Positions 12,514 to 24,484 of a stretch of DNA of 64,000 nt are shown piece by piece. A program made the position numbers and the translations under genes. The DNA is taken from NCBI GenBank assembly GCA_001574975.1, contig KQ965783.1, positions 62,001 through 126,000 on the forward strand, given 5' to 3'. The notes under the pieces were generated by a model. The model was not told where the DNA came from. It was given only the letters and a program-made list of their open reading frames with translations, and did not search any database. The first letter of the stretch is position 1. Every line of letters starts with the position of its first letter. This DNA is from Gonapodya prolifera JEL478. Its lineage: Eukaryota > Monoblepharomycota > Monoblepharidomycetes > Monoblepharidales > Gonapodyaceae.

Positions 12514-15500
12514 ATGGAGGCTGACGTGTCCATTGGAAGCTCGGCGGCCCTGGGGAGCGTGTTGCGACATTCGATTCCCGGCATTACGACACACGGACTT
12601 CACCCCGGGAATCCTCCCCACACCCACTCTCAGCCAATGCACATTCCCAACCGCAGTGCGGACAAGAGCCATGCAATTTCTCAAACCGCGCCACCCGCGT
12701 TGGCTGGATGCTCACACCTCGAACAGCTCAAACGATCCAACCGGTGGCAGGAGTTCTCCCGCACGCTCGAGGACACCGCGCTCGAAATTGAGTGTGGCGA
12801 AAAGCAGCAACAGATACAGAGCGGTGGGAAAAGCGGCGATATGACGGAAAAGCGGGGCGTGGGTGCTGGTGGGGCGAAGGTCGGTGTCGCAAACGATCAT
12901 TTTCACGCTTCGTCGCTGGTTTGTGAAACCACGCAATTCCCAACGAAACCACTTGACGACAACTTATAGAAGGCACGAGTGCCCGCGCTTTGTCCAGCGT
13001 GTCACGCGTCTCTCCGACGTCCGGTTCGATGCGTGGAATGTTCGTTTCTTGGATGTTTGAAATGCAGTGCGCAACACTATGAGTCATCTGGTCACTCGTA
13101 TGGTGAGTACGAATGTTTGATGAACTTGTGGACAATGGTGGTGGAGGAAGGTACGAAGTCCATACTTGGAAGGAAAGTGGAACCTCGTTTCGAAAGGTCC
13201 AAGGTGGAGCAAAAGCAAGTCAACAGAGTTTCATTCACAAAGAAAATTCTGCAGCTTCCCTTGGTGATTGCTTACCCTTGCTTTCCCTCAGGGTTGCATC
13301 CGACCACCATTGCCCTTTTCTGTCATCCTTGTGGGGACTTCCGAGCCGACTTGGACGTAGAACTCGTCTGCGATCGTGCTCGCGTACGAGGAAAAGCAAT
13401 GCGGGTGGCGGTCCCTAAAATCGCTTCGTGGGCGACCTCCTCCAACCCAGCGGGTCCGGCTGGATTAACATCAGCGATGAACGTGGACGAATCCGACCGA
13501 ATAACACAGCAACAGTTTCGAAGTGTCAGCGAACCTCCCCGAGGAAACGAGGGATTGACTCTTCGACAAATGGGGGGCGGGAGTCGTTGTGCTTGTGGGT
13601 TGTTATTTCATATCTCTCGAATCGTTCCATCTGACTGGATCCCCCTCTGTAGCTGGTCTCCGAGGTCTTCGAAATATAGGATCCACGTGCTTTATGAACG
13701 TTGTTCTGCAAACCTTTGTACACAACCCCCTCTTGAGGGCGTACTTTCTGTCCGGTGCACATACTCAGGAGAGGTGCAGAGCTGCGCGCAGGGGTGAAGT
13801 TTGCCTCGCCTGTGAGATGGATAGATTGTTTGCCGAGGTCAGTTGAATCGCTGGGTTTCCACGCGATGAACATACATTGAAAGGCAGTTCCCTGTTCAAG
13901 TTCTACTCCCCCTACTCCGATTCTGGTCCATTCGCTCCCGTTCATTTTCTTCGAACGTTGTGGCTCTCGGCGCAGGGTCTCGCTGGATATCAACAACAGG
14001 ATGCTCACGAGTTTCTGATCGCGGCGCTGGATGGTGTTCACTCGGGGTGCTGTGAATGTGAGACGGGGCAATTGTGATTGTGATCTCCGTGCTGGTTTCA
14101 ATGTTCCGTCGTACCTCGTCACAGCTTCCCCTCCATCAGACGCCACAAAGTGTCGTTGTGTCGTTCACCAAACATTCGCCGGTCTCTTGCAGTCAGATGT
14201 TACATGCCTACGTTGTGGCAGTGTCACCACCAAGGTTGATTCATTCATGGACATTTCACTTCATATTTCCCGACCCACACACTCCCCAACTCCGTCTGCT
14301 GCGATTCGCCGACCTGGCCAAGTAGGGCGGCCACCCAAAGTGATGCACAGTGCACCTGCGTCGGTGCCCCCGTCTGGTGAAGAAACAGCAACACTCGCGG
14401 ATTGCTTTGAACGGTTCACGCAACCGGAAAGACTACATGCTGCTTACGATTGCAAGAGATGCGGGTCAAAGCAGGAAGTCACGAAGAGGATAACAGTCAA
14501 GAGGGCGCCACAAGTGCTTTGTGTTCAACTGAAGGTAAGAATCGCATCACCGATTCCGAATCGGTGTGTCTGGGAGTCGATCTGACTTTTCTTTTTCCAA
14601 AATCTTTTATTGATAGCGTTTTGAGCACAACTCTCTCATCGGCACGAAGATTGATTCTTTCGTGAAGTTGCCCGTTGAACTTGACCTTCGCGATTATACG
14701 ACTGCGGCTGTCAAGGCAAGGGAAGCCAAGACTTCGAAGACTGATCTTAAATCGAAGATGCGGACTGAATCGGGCGAGAATGAACCAGAAATGGAACCCG
14801 AGATGGAACCGTGAGTCTTTGGAGTCACACTGTCCGCTGCGTAATTGACTCTCAAATCGTTGAAATCTCGCAGGCCATATGTTCTTTACGCTGTCATTGA
14901 GCATTTTGGGAACATAAACAGTGGGCACTACCGCTGTTACGTCAAATCACGGGGCCAGTGGTTTGTATTTGACGATCACGCAGTGAGCTTGGTGGACGAG
15001 AAATACGTGCTGTCAGTTAAGGCGTGAGTATTGCATCGATAAAATGTCATACCGAGAAACTGAAATGCATATTTTCAACCTCAAAGGTATCTCTGCTTCT
15101 TCACGAAGTTCCCCCTGGAGTTTCGTTACATATCTGAAAGCCCCACGAGCTCACCGCTCCTCGGTCCGTCTCTCATCTTAGACCTCCCCCATTCTTTCAC
15201 GAGGAAACGAGGCTCGGGGAGGTCATACACTGATGGGGGGAGTTCTGACACATCCCAGACTGATTCCGGCCGATTGACCCCTCCGAACAACGGAACTGCA
15301 ACCCCGAGAGTTCTCAAGATTCACCTGAAACCTTTGTCGAAAGACTTGAAAGAGGGTACTCCCGTGGGAGCAACCATTCCAGCCGGACAGACTCTACTCG
15401 GCAACGATATCACCACCATCCCCTCTCCTCTTCCTGGCTTCACTCCATCTGCACTGCCAGTAAGACCACCGCCTTTACCAACACGAGTCACTTTACCACC

Positions 15501-16374
15501 TCGCCCGCCGCCTTCAATGTCGACCAGTAATCCCGCATCGTTGAACTCCTCCTTTTCCAGCCAACGTCCAGAGCATGTCGCCAAGAAGGTTGCAGTGGGT
15601 TTCGTGGGCCAGCAAGGTCGTGTGGCCGGAATCGCTCGACCTGTGCCAGCAGGTGGAGTGGTTCCACCCCGACCTATAGCAATGCCTTCTCAAGGCGCAC
15701 GACCACAACAGCATGGTTCAGCCCAGCGACCCGTAAGGCCAACAATGCCTTTGCCGCGACATGTTCAGATGCCAGCCGGCCAAAGACCTCCTTCGGCCCC
15801 AACTCCGACGACGAGGCCAGGGCCCGGACGTCCACGACTCACTGTACCTGCCACTTCTGGCGAGCGCGCTCCGAGACCCATCTATGCCAGACCACCATCC
15901 TTACCAAACCCAAACCCCAGTGTGGATCCTCCCAGCTTCCCAGCGCCACCTTTCTTCCCTGGGATTCCACTCCAATATCCCTTTCCTTTACCTTCCGACT
16001 CCTCTTCCAACTCGGGTAACTCCTTCGTCCCCATTCCCTACCCTCCCATACCACCACAGCTACAACAACAAATCTTCGAATCTATGGGCCTGAGGCCACC
16101 CCCCTCATTTGTTGGCAACGATAGACAAGGGCAAAATTCTCGAACTGCACATTCATCCGGGGTTTCCTACTTCCCACAGATGTCACCGCGCCAACAGACT
16201 GCCCCTTCTCCGAACCCAGCCGGCATGTCTTCGCCATTACATTTGTCATCACAATCATCGTCAGGTGGGCCTTCCCCTCCGCCAAAGGCAATATGGCCAC
16301 CGGAACAGAGCGATGCGATTGCAGCCGCATTGGGTAGGAAAAAGCGAAAAGCACCACCAGACGATGCACCTTGA
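12514..16374 (+). CDS. UBP8: Ubiquitin hydrolase of the SAGA DUB module (Ubp8/USP22 type)
   Basis: Cysteine protease that removes ubiquitin from histone H2B within SAGA in the nucleus. The N-terminal ZnF-UBP domain shows GCSHLEQLKRSNRW, then CPACHASLRRPVRCVEC, HYESSGHSYG and TTIALFCHPCGDF (to about 13340). The USP catalytic domain has the Cys box LRNIGSTCFMNVVLQTFVH, then AGYQQQDAHEFLIAALD, the zinc-knuckle pairs CLRCGS and CKRCGS, and the His box EHFGNINSGHYRCYVK. After KYVLSVKAYLCFFTK, where family members normally end, the frame continues for about 430 residues. This tail is Pro/Ser/Thr-rich and disordered, ending in the basic GRKKRKAPP. At least eight exons; start taken at ATG 12514, exon 1-2 junction unresolved. 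It converges with SWD2 84 bp away. The family is certain, the tail is unusual. Confidence 0.93.
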
Positions 16375-16458
16375 GTTAATAAGACGGAGCACAATATCAT
16401 GTAAAAATGGCCGATCATTGATTGTAATGTACACATGTGATGCAAAAACTAAACCGAA

Positions 16459-18147
16459 TTATGCGCTCCTGGGAATCCAAAACCCCTGTGGTGGTTGAAG
16501 AGAAGGTTAGAATCCCCTCACAAATTTGAAATCATTCAAAAAACAACACGGGGTTGCGTAAAAAAAATCTCCGACCGTAGAAAACCACCGCAAGAACATC
16601 CCTCCCCTTGTGGGAATGGGACCTCCCTTAAGGGAATCTTCGATGGGGAAACGTGTCGTTTGCGCTCGAGCTCATCCCGTCATAGAGACGAGAAAGACTC
16701 CAGAAGAATACTTACCAAGTTTGTATCTGCACTGGCGAACATCATGTATCGAGGGTTAAAGGCGACAACACGAGTCGGCTCTTGATGCCCTTCAAATTCC
16801 TTGAAACGCTCTCCAGTTTCCGCCGACCAGAAGTGGATAGGTCCAGTTTGGGAGCCTAAGGAACGCATAGACTGTCAGGGAACGATTTCTTCCTAAACGT
16901 TGCGCAACTCTTACCACAGACTACAAACTTGGCATCTGGAGTAAAATCCCCTTCCAAAGGTATCGTCGCCCCGTTCTCGAGTCCCTCAAGCCTTCGGGTT
17001 AAGTCCAGACTGAATGCGTCATGTAGATATAGAAACGATTGATTTGTGCCCAACAAAAGCATCTTGCCATCGTTCGAAAACTTCAAAGAGGTGATCATTG
17101 GGTGCAAGGGTGGTGGAGCGTATGGGTCGGGGGTTTCATAAGTCGTAAATGGGCCCTATAATTTGCTGTGGGTATTGCCAAAGTCGACTTCACATGGAAA
17201 TGCCAACTCACTGTTCCGAGATTCGCAACGTCGTAAAGTCTGACAGAATTTCCGCGCTTCGAACTGCTCAAAGCAACCCCGAGAACCTTGCCTGATGGAT
17301 CATAGGAAACCGAAGGGTGGCCGTATCCCGAGATGTTGATCATTCCCTGCGTTATGAAGAAAGATTAACGAACACCTAGACACTTATTGAATCTACTGAA
17401 TATAAACTAACCTGGCATTGTCCTGACCTCAAATCCCAAAGTCTGATTGAGTCATCCTCAGATGCCGATATGAAGTGATCGTCCGCTGGAGCCATATCCA
17501 TGCTCACGACTCTGTACGTCAAAATGGACCGATGTTAGAACAGACTCAAGCTAAAGCTCAAGACATTTTATCTACACACCTCGTTTTGTGCCCTTGGAAG
17601 TACTTGAGATATCGGTTGTCATGAAATGAGAGATATCGGATGGCATCTTGTGTAAAAGCGGTCTCAGTAGATACTTACAACGCAAAATGAGGAACGGAAC
17701 TCACTATCTTCTTTTGTTGAAGCATGAATGATGTTGTTCGCTCGATGGGTGAATCGGGCAAGCGAGCAGCCGTATTTCCGACTAAAAGATGTCTTCTCAA
17801 GTCTACATGGATCCGGCAGATGTGGTAAATTTGAGGATTCAAATGGATTCTCGTCAGTCGGAAGCGTCTGTGCCAGACAATCGACGAGGAGACTCACGTC
17901 CCAGTTTTGCAGCTGTACAGCCGAATCGACTCGTCTTCTGACGCTGTTACGCAGAATTCACCCGTGTCATCGAAGCATATGGAGGTAATGTGCTTCTCGT
18001 TGTCCTTGAAAACCTTTCCTTCCAAAAACACATCGAGAAGAATGAGATGGCCGACATAATGGGTGAAAAACGGACTTTCATCTCACCGAGGGCGAATTGA
18101 GAGACGATCTCCGGTGTGAGAGCCGTGGGCTCGCGGATACTCTGCAT
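16459..18147 (-). CDS. SWD2: WD40 protein Swd2/WDR82
   Basis: Beta-propeller subunit shared by COMPASS (H3K4 methyltransferase) and, in yeast, the cleavage/polyadenylation factor. It links H2B ubiquitylation to H3K4 methylation. From ATG 18147 the exons give [133 protein letters not shown] and [16 protein letters not shown] 27-nt last exon encodes GFWIPRSA, matching the family's typical NxxFWxP end. Head-to-tail with BMT2 at 87 bp and convergent with UBP8. The intron order agrees with a compact WDR82. Call is secure. Confidence 0.95.
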
Positions 18148-18234
18148 TCGACTTGACAGAACAAAAAGTGTTGCGAAGAGGCCCGCATTTCTATATCACT
18201 TTATTTACCACTGTATTTACATTTAATGACCAAA

Positions 18235-19444
18235 TCACAGTACAATGGTGAAATTGTTCTTCCCGGGCCCAGGAAACAGCTGTTTCTTTGGAAACTTTAC
18301 CGCGGGTAGTCGCTTCTCTCGAACACTGTCTTCTCGTGCCACCAACCGCTCCCAACCACTACCCCAGTTCCGCCACGAGAAAATGTAGTAGGCAAGCCCA
18401 CTCCCCCCTTTGCCTTTCTTCTCCCCTGCTTTGCCGCGAGACACTTTCCACCGGTCCAGAGTAAAACCCAGGTGCCGCATCATTTGTTCCAACCTTTCTG
18501 CGTCAAGATATCTCGAATTCAATACACAAGGCGCAGGAAGAACGATACAGATAAGCGACGGTGGCAGTGAGTCCGATGTTGGTGACGTTGACGTCGGTGA
18601 AAACAGTGATTTTGCGACGTTTGGAGGAGATGGTGAGGGAGGACGAAGAAAGAGGCGACTTCGAGAGAGCATGAAGCCTGCAATTCGAGTCAATAGGTGT
18701 GGGAAGTCCCACCGTTCAAGGGTTATGGAACTCACCCCGCTCCTCGGCGTCACCGACAAAGTTTACAACAAGACTCAACCCTAAGGCATGAAACTTCTCA
18801 TCTGCGCGCTTCGGCCACTCCATCGAGAGTAAATCCGCCTTCTCGACGACAACAGGGCCATTCGGAGAATGTGCAAGTGGTTGGCTTGTCATCGGTGTGG
18901 GGTTGAGGTCAATCGCACGAAGGCGTATCCACGGTCGAAGATAATGTCGCGAGGGTCGAAGGCAGCCCACATCAAGAAGGTTGACAGAACGTTCTTGTCC
19001 AAAATGCTCTCTCAATTCTTCACCGAACCATTTCGCAGTGCTCTCCCCACCCTTGGACGCCTTCTGGCCATTCAGAGACGCCCGTTGGTAACGTTCTATT
19101 CCTCCCAGACTCCTGATTTCTTCTTCGATAAGAGCTATTTGGTTCACGGTAGATGGTGACTGGGGTTGTGATCGAAGTTGGGCTAATTGCTTCGAGAGTG
19201 TGTGGAACCGACGAATGAGTCTATTTCCTTTCAAACGTTCTGATTTCGAGGTCAATGATTCTGGGTCACCAGAAGGAGAACCGGCTTTCTCGTCCTGGAG
19301 AGACGATTCAAGTCCTTGAACACCGGAAGAAGGCCGCGCTTGAGATGTTATGGGAGTTCGCCGTCGCTTTGCCGCTTTCGGTCGTGGTACCATCGAGGAA
19401 GGGGGACGTTGGGGGCTCACCCATTGTGAGTTCATCCGTCCCAT
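18235..19444 (-). CDS. BMT2: 25S rRNA adenine-N1 methyltransferase (Bmt2-like)
   Basis: SAM-dependent methyltransferase that in yeast makes m1A2142 in 25S rRNA in the nucleolus. A basic N-terminus (RPKAAKRRRTP) precedes IRSLGGIERYQRASLNGQ, STAKWFGEELREHF, the SAM-site region SVNLLDVGCL, RAIDLNPT, VVEKADLL, HALGLSLVVNFVGDAEERG and, after one intron, FMLSRSRLFLRPP, CIVLPAPCVLNSRYLD and MMRHLGFTLDRWK. The order and spacing match the Bmt2 family (LGG...YQ; SLVLNFV; PLPCVxNSRY). The start may be ATG 19444 or ATG 19393; the basic segment follows either. Stop at 18235-18237, 87 bp upstream of SWD2's start and 85 bp downstream of the SKD3 stop, in a same-strand run. Confidence 0.92.
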
Positions 19445-19528
19445 CTTTTTGCCGGCCTCAGTGCTCCCGCTTCACGCAAGGTCAAAGCATGCAGCATATG
19501 AACTGTGACAAAACAAATGCGAAATAAA

Positions 19529-22236
19529 TCATTTAACCTCTATTATTCTAGGACCACTTCCTCCTTTTCTGTCAATGTCCGGGGTGGGAGACTGCTCCTT
19601 CTCCTTGTCACCACCCCCTAACCATCCACTGACTAGACCTGTCAGCCCAGACGACTTTGAAGCAGGCGGCCTCGTGGTCTTCATTCGTATCTGCTTAACA
19701 AGCTCCCCCTGGTCCGGCTTTGTTGCCTCCACATAAAGATGGACCGTGCTGCCATCACCAACCTCGTCGTACTCATGGAGACGTGCGATCTGTGAAACAA
19801 TTCGCTTCTCCACACCGTGTTTAATGGAACGAGCACCCTGGTAAAGGAAAACTACGGTAGAAATCGATTGCACGGCACACATTCAAAAACAGAACCCACA
19901 TAACTGATATTGTACTCCTCTTTGAGGACGTCCACAACATCTGGTGCCCAAGAAAGCTTTATTTTGTGACGTGACTCCGCTTTTGTGGCCCAGCGCTGGA
20001 GTTCCATTTCGACAAGGGACTGTTGCAGTATCTAGTTGACGGCGTGGTCTTTGCCCTTGTTCTAATACGTCAACACATACCTTTAGTTCGTCTGAATCAA
20101 ACGGTAAGAAAAACAAAATTTCATTGATTCTTCCAAGGAACTCATCGCGGCGAAAATGTTGTCGAAGAATCGGGTATATTGTCTTTGAATAATCAAAAAG
20201 ATGTGAGCTCTCAGTAAGTGCTTGAATTGAGGAAACTTACAGTGTCCACAAACGACCGACTCAGGGTTTTCTCCCAGGGTACTTTGCTCGACTCGGCGTC
20301 TTTCCGAAGGTCCTCCGCTTCTGCCGCGATCTCTCGTTGTGCGAGATTGCTCGTCATGACAAATATGGCATCTACGTGGGACGGAAGAAATCGAATGGTG
20401 GTACATGAATCGACCGCGCAGGCGTGGTGGCAACTGGCATCAGGCCGCGTACCTTTGCACTCCACAGTGGTTCCTGTAGGTGAAGAAACATCAGTGGATG
20501 CCCGTCCATAATCGACGACTCAATTATTGACACACCTTTCCCATCCGTCAATCGACCTTCATCAAAAAGTTGTAGCATGACAGTCAAAACGTCCGGATGA
20601 GCCTTCTCGACTTCCTAAAGAAGGTAAAGAACGTGGCTCGAACATGCGACGTCCCAAAACTACATGAATCTGCCTTACATCGAGCAGCACAACAGCGTTG
20701 GGACACTGTGTCAGCTTTTGCGTCAGCTGCCCGCCCTCTTCGTAGCCCACGTATCCTGGCGGACTGCCAATAAACTTGCTGACCTCATGCTTGGTCTGGA
20801 ACTCGGACATGTCCATTCGAATGAACCCCCTTTTCACATCATCCTTGTGAATGTACCCCGCCAACTGCTTGGCCAGCTCCGTCTTCCCGATCCCGCTGCT
20901 TCCCAAGAATAAAAACACGAGTGGGTGTTCTTCGTCGTGCCACCCGTTCTCGCGTCTTCGGATCGCGCTAGCAACGGCGTTGATGGGTCCCTCTTGACCG
21001 ATGATGTGTTTGCGCAGTTGGGATTCGAGTGGGACTTTGTAAGGTGATAGACGTTGGTTGAAAGAGCCGTAACATTAGGATCCAAAGTCAATGTAGGATT
21101 GGTTCGTTGTTTGACGTCTGCGGTGAGAACAGCACAGTACGCACATTTTCTTCGCATTTCTTTCTCGTGTTGGCGCTTTGCTTCAATCGCGTGCTCTTCC
21201 GCTTCCTCGAACGCCTTGTACAATGCGGGATAGTCGTCCTAATCGCTCCTGGTGTGAATCATTCTACGTTCACCAACAGCACCACCTGCACTCACTTCGT
21301 CTATATACTCCCGCGGAGTGCGGCCTTCGACATCCTTGATGGACGGGTCCGCACCGCGCTCCAGAAGCACTCGCACGAGCTCGGGACTGGCGTTGATGGC
21401 GGCGTAGTGGAGCGGTGTGAAGCCCGACACGGACGAGCGAGGGTCCTGGCAGGAGGGGTCGGAAATGATAAGCCCGACCGCTTCAAAACCTCCAGTGTCA
21501 CATTTTGGTTGTCCAACGTACTAGATACGTGGTGAATTCCTTCCCGAAGCGTCACCGAAATGTGAGACTAGAACGCACTCAGGGCTCTCCATCCGCACCG
21601 CCCACCTGCTGCCGAGCACGAAGCAGTTCGAACAGCATCTCGAACCCAACGTGCTGGCTTCCATTAGGCCCGGTGTAGCTGTCGAGCGCGTTCACGTCCG
21701 CGCCCTTGTCCAGCAGTATCTGCGCGATCTTCATGTTGTTGTTGGCGCTGGAGCGTGATTGGCCACGTCCATCACAAAACAAAAACCCAATGAAAAACGA
21801 AAAAACAACGAGCTCACCACGCGACGTGCAGGGGAGTCCACCCGAACGGGTGCCTGATGTTGGGGTCAAAGTTCTTGTCCCTCATCAACTTTTCCAGCTC
21901 GCCCAGGTCATTCATTCTGACGGCAAAGCACAGCGCGCGTGCGAATTCGTCCTTGGCGGGTTTGGCTTCGACGTCGTCCCGTACCAGCCAGGTCAAGGAC
22001 AGGATGCCGAGCGAAAGGCCGACTGCAGCCGTCCACCTGCGATTGGATAGCTTCCCGCGGGGATTGAGGACAGGTGAGATGCCGGAAAGCGACCTTGTGG
22101 ATTGGAAATTCGAGGTGGAGCGACGAAATGGGGTGGTGGTGCGAGGGAGTCCGTTGCAGGAGGACCTTAACGGGGATCTCGCTTTCCAAGCCTCCCGTGT
22201 GAGCGCGAAACATCTGATGCTTCGAGAGGCTGACAT
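19529..22236 (-). CDS. CLPB: SKD3/CLPB-type ankyrin-AAA+ disaggregase, mitochondrial
   Basis: Protein disaggregase like human CLPB (SKD3) of the mitochondrial intermembrane space. ATG 22236 opens a basic, Ser/Thr/Arg-rich presequence, then one membrane helix ([18 protein letters not shown]). Ankyrin repeats follow: [31 protein letters not shown] and [21 protein letters not shown] linker helix ([20 protein letters not shown]) leads to one AAA+ module. It has Walker [35 protein letters not shown], pore loop [13 protein letters not shown], Walker [18 protein letters not shown], sensor 1 IFVMTSNLA and the C-terminal D2-small signature [21 protein letters not shown] single AAA+ domain plus ankyrins separates it from Hsp104/Hsp78. 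The type is known from animals, choanoflagellates and early fungi and is lacking in typical Dikarya. Several introns; some boundaries in the ankyrin part are unresolved. Confidence 0.94.
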
Positions 22237-22359
22237 CAGGATGTGGGAGTTGCCGCGAGAGCTTTGTGTAAGGTGATGGACGTGATGGTGTCAACGTGGC
22301 ACTTTAGTGATCATATGCCTACCTGGTGCGATCACAAAATGGAACCATGTCTTCTCATT

Positions 22360-23540
22360 TTATATCGAGAACGTTTCCGACATATTCATCACCTTCCCCG
22401 ACGAGAGCTGCACTTTCTGACTAAACTTATCCCTTAGTATTGCCCTCATGTTGGCCAGGAGCACCGCAAAGGTGACCTTGGCACCGCCCGGTTTCTCGCC
22501 GTACGGAGTGACACCATACTCCCTCGCAGTTTTAATAATGGCGTACGAAAGCGCACCGCTGGCTGACCCGTCGATCTTGGCATCGGCCGAGGTCTGGTCG
22601 TCCTTGGACCCAGAGAAGAGAATGACGTCGCCGCTGGAGGACTTGGACTTGCGAGCGGCTCGGGCGGCCTTCTCGCCTTCCCCGCTGACGGCCATCATGC
22701 CAGCAACGAGGTTGATGACGGCGCCCTTCGTGTCTCCGCGAAGTGTGCACTCGACGGCCTCGTCGGCGTTGATTTTGGCCTCGTCGGTGGGGTTGTAGAG
22801 CTGCAAGTCACCCGTGGAGGAGTAGACGAAGGGAAGGTCGAGGACCGTTCCGGAGTGGCAAGAGTCGAATATGCACGTCAGCCGGGCGGTGGGGGGAATG
22901 CTGCGGACGAGGATGCGGTTCAGTTCCTTTAGGTGGAACACTGTGAAATGGCGCTCGAGTTGTATAAGTGGGACAGTACGTGGAACTCACGTCGTCAAGA
23001 ATCGGTCCTTGCGCTGTATAATCCACAGGAAGGATACTCTCGTCAAAGCCGTCCTCTTCATCCGCGTCATTGTCTTCGCGTTGAACGCCGTGCCCCGAAA
23101 AATGAAAGAACCTGCTGTCCCCCTCTCCAATATCCTCGACGAGCCATTTCATAGCGTCCAATATGTTTCGTCTCGTTGGGCGGCAGTCTGAAGACGCGCC
23201 CGGCTCGTCGGTGAGGACACGCATGTGTTCCTCGTCCGTCGGGAAGCAAAACGGTGGGCCGGAAATGAATCCTCGCATGTTTTTGACATCGTTCCAGCAG
23301 CCTGAACCGAAGAAAGAGACATCAATATGTCAAGTGGTGGTGCTGCAGGACGTCTGCCAAGGGAACTTGACCTTTGAGCTCAGCCTTTGCTTGTCCCACG
23401 TAGTTTATTCCGATCAGCAAAGATTTCCGACCTCCTTGCACTTTGAATGTGGCCCTTCGATTTTCTCTGCGGTTGCAGTTGCAGTTGGGGTGCGAAGTGT
23501 GAGCTTGAGCTTCGCCGGCGCCATTCACCACACCACACCA
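22360..23540 (-). CDS. MCA1: Metacaspase (peptidase C14), type I-like
   Basis: Ca2+-dependent Arg/Lys-specific cysteine protease, cytosolic, linked to proteostasis and stress death in fungi. Exons on the minus strand give VQGGRKSLLIGINYVGQAKA, a block with FCFPTDEEHMRVLTDE, RRNILDAMKWLVEDIGEGDS, the catalytic His box FFHFSGHGVQ, DGFDESILPVDY and the Cys box LTCIFDSCHSGTVLDLPFVY. They are followed by SSSGDVILFSGSKDDQTSAD and the stop at 22360. The usual Q/N- or P/G-rich prodomain is not visible before VQGGRK, and no in-frame ATG occurs in that exon. The true start is therefore in an unresolved upstream exon near or above 23540, close to the Churchill gene on the other strand. Catalytic dyad intact. 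Confidence 0.93.
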
Positions 23541-23854
23541 TGCGCAGTGCTCACTTCGCAGCTCTGACCAGAAGATCGTCCTCTATTTCATGCCTGCTCT
23601 TTGTTTTCGATCTGGCCGAGAGTGCATTCGGCGCTCCCCCTCCTGCCTGCTGCGGATTCGCCGTTGCCGTTCGCTGTCGCTCTTTCTGGGTCAGCCCCGA
23701 GGTGGCTGCGGTGGATGGAGAGAGTGGCTCTGATATGGAGCGGGAGTGTCCCCCGGTGGCCAGTCTTTGTGAAAGTGGCATTCCGCTGTTTCGGTTGAAC
23801 ACAATAACAGATGAAAATGCGAAGGCTCGTGATCTGACCAAAGCCAAAACCCAA

Positions 23855-24360
23855 ATGTGCCGTCGCTGTGTCAAAACCCTCGAGCCCGACAGAGGATCAT
23901 TCGCGTCCGATGTGTGCACATACGCGCTGAACATAGGCGCTTGTGCCCAGTGCGGGACACGCGACATCCCGGCAGTTGCCCCTGTCGATACTCAGACTGC
24001 GAACGGTCGGGGAAACGGCGATGCGGGGTCGGAAAACGGCGACGAGGAGGACGAGGAGTCGGTGAGCGACTCAGACGAGGAGGTGGAGGGATCGATTACC
24101 GTACAGAAATCGCGCTTTCACCGTGAGTGGTGTGGTGTGTCTGGCACTCGTCTTTCTTTCGATGCACAAGTTCTCGAATCTTATTTGCAGACGTTTGCAA
24201 AGTCTGTCAACACGTGATTGCAACACACCGCTACTCTTTTCGAACAAGAGGAACGTTTCAATATTCATCAATGAGTTGTGGATTGTGCGGGCGTGGAGAA
24301 GACACGCAGTCCATCACACCAACGGACCCCCGCCATATGCAAACGTACGCATTTTCCTAA
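23855..24360 (+). CDS. CHURC1: Churchill family zinc-binding protein
   Basis: Small zinc-ribbon protein of the Churchill family; the animal member influences FGF/Smad signalling, while the role in fungi is unknown. Two exons (23855-24122, 24191-24360) give 145 aa. It opens with MCRRCVKTLEPDRGSF, like the family's MCxxC start, then YALNIGACAQCGTRDI, HVCKVCQHVIATHRYSF, SMSCGLCGRGEDTQSI and TPTDPRHMQ. The conserved Cys/His set is present. Compared with animal Churchill there is an acidic insertion (Glu/Asp/Ser, about residues 55-80). The open frame extends upstream to about 23450, but the family start argues for ATG 23855. It lies head-to-head with the metacaspase gene. Clearly recognisable and a rare find in fungi. 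Confidence 0.92.
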
Positions 24361-24484
24361 ATAAACTGAATGAACTCATTGAGAGCCCAGGGGGCGGGAG
24401 AGTGGGTGTTCAACTCCACGTCGAGTGCCGCGCACGCGGAGTAGGACCATGCAGCACTCCAGATGCACAAATCCCGCCCCTCTC

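Noticed and set aside
23447-23854. Long N-terminal extension of the Churchill gene
   Set aside because: The frame is open, but the family begins with MCxxC and the extension overlaps the metacaspase 5' region on the other strand.
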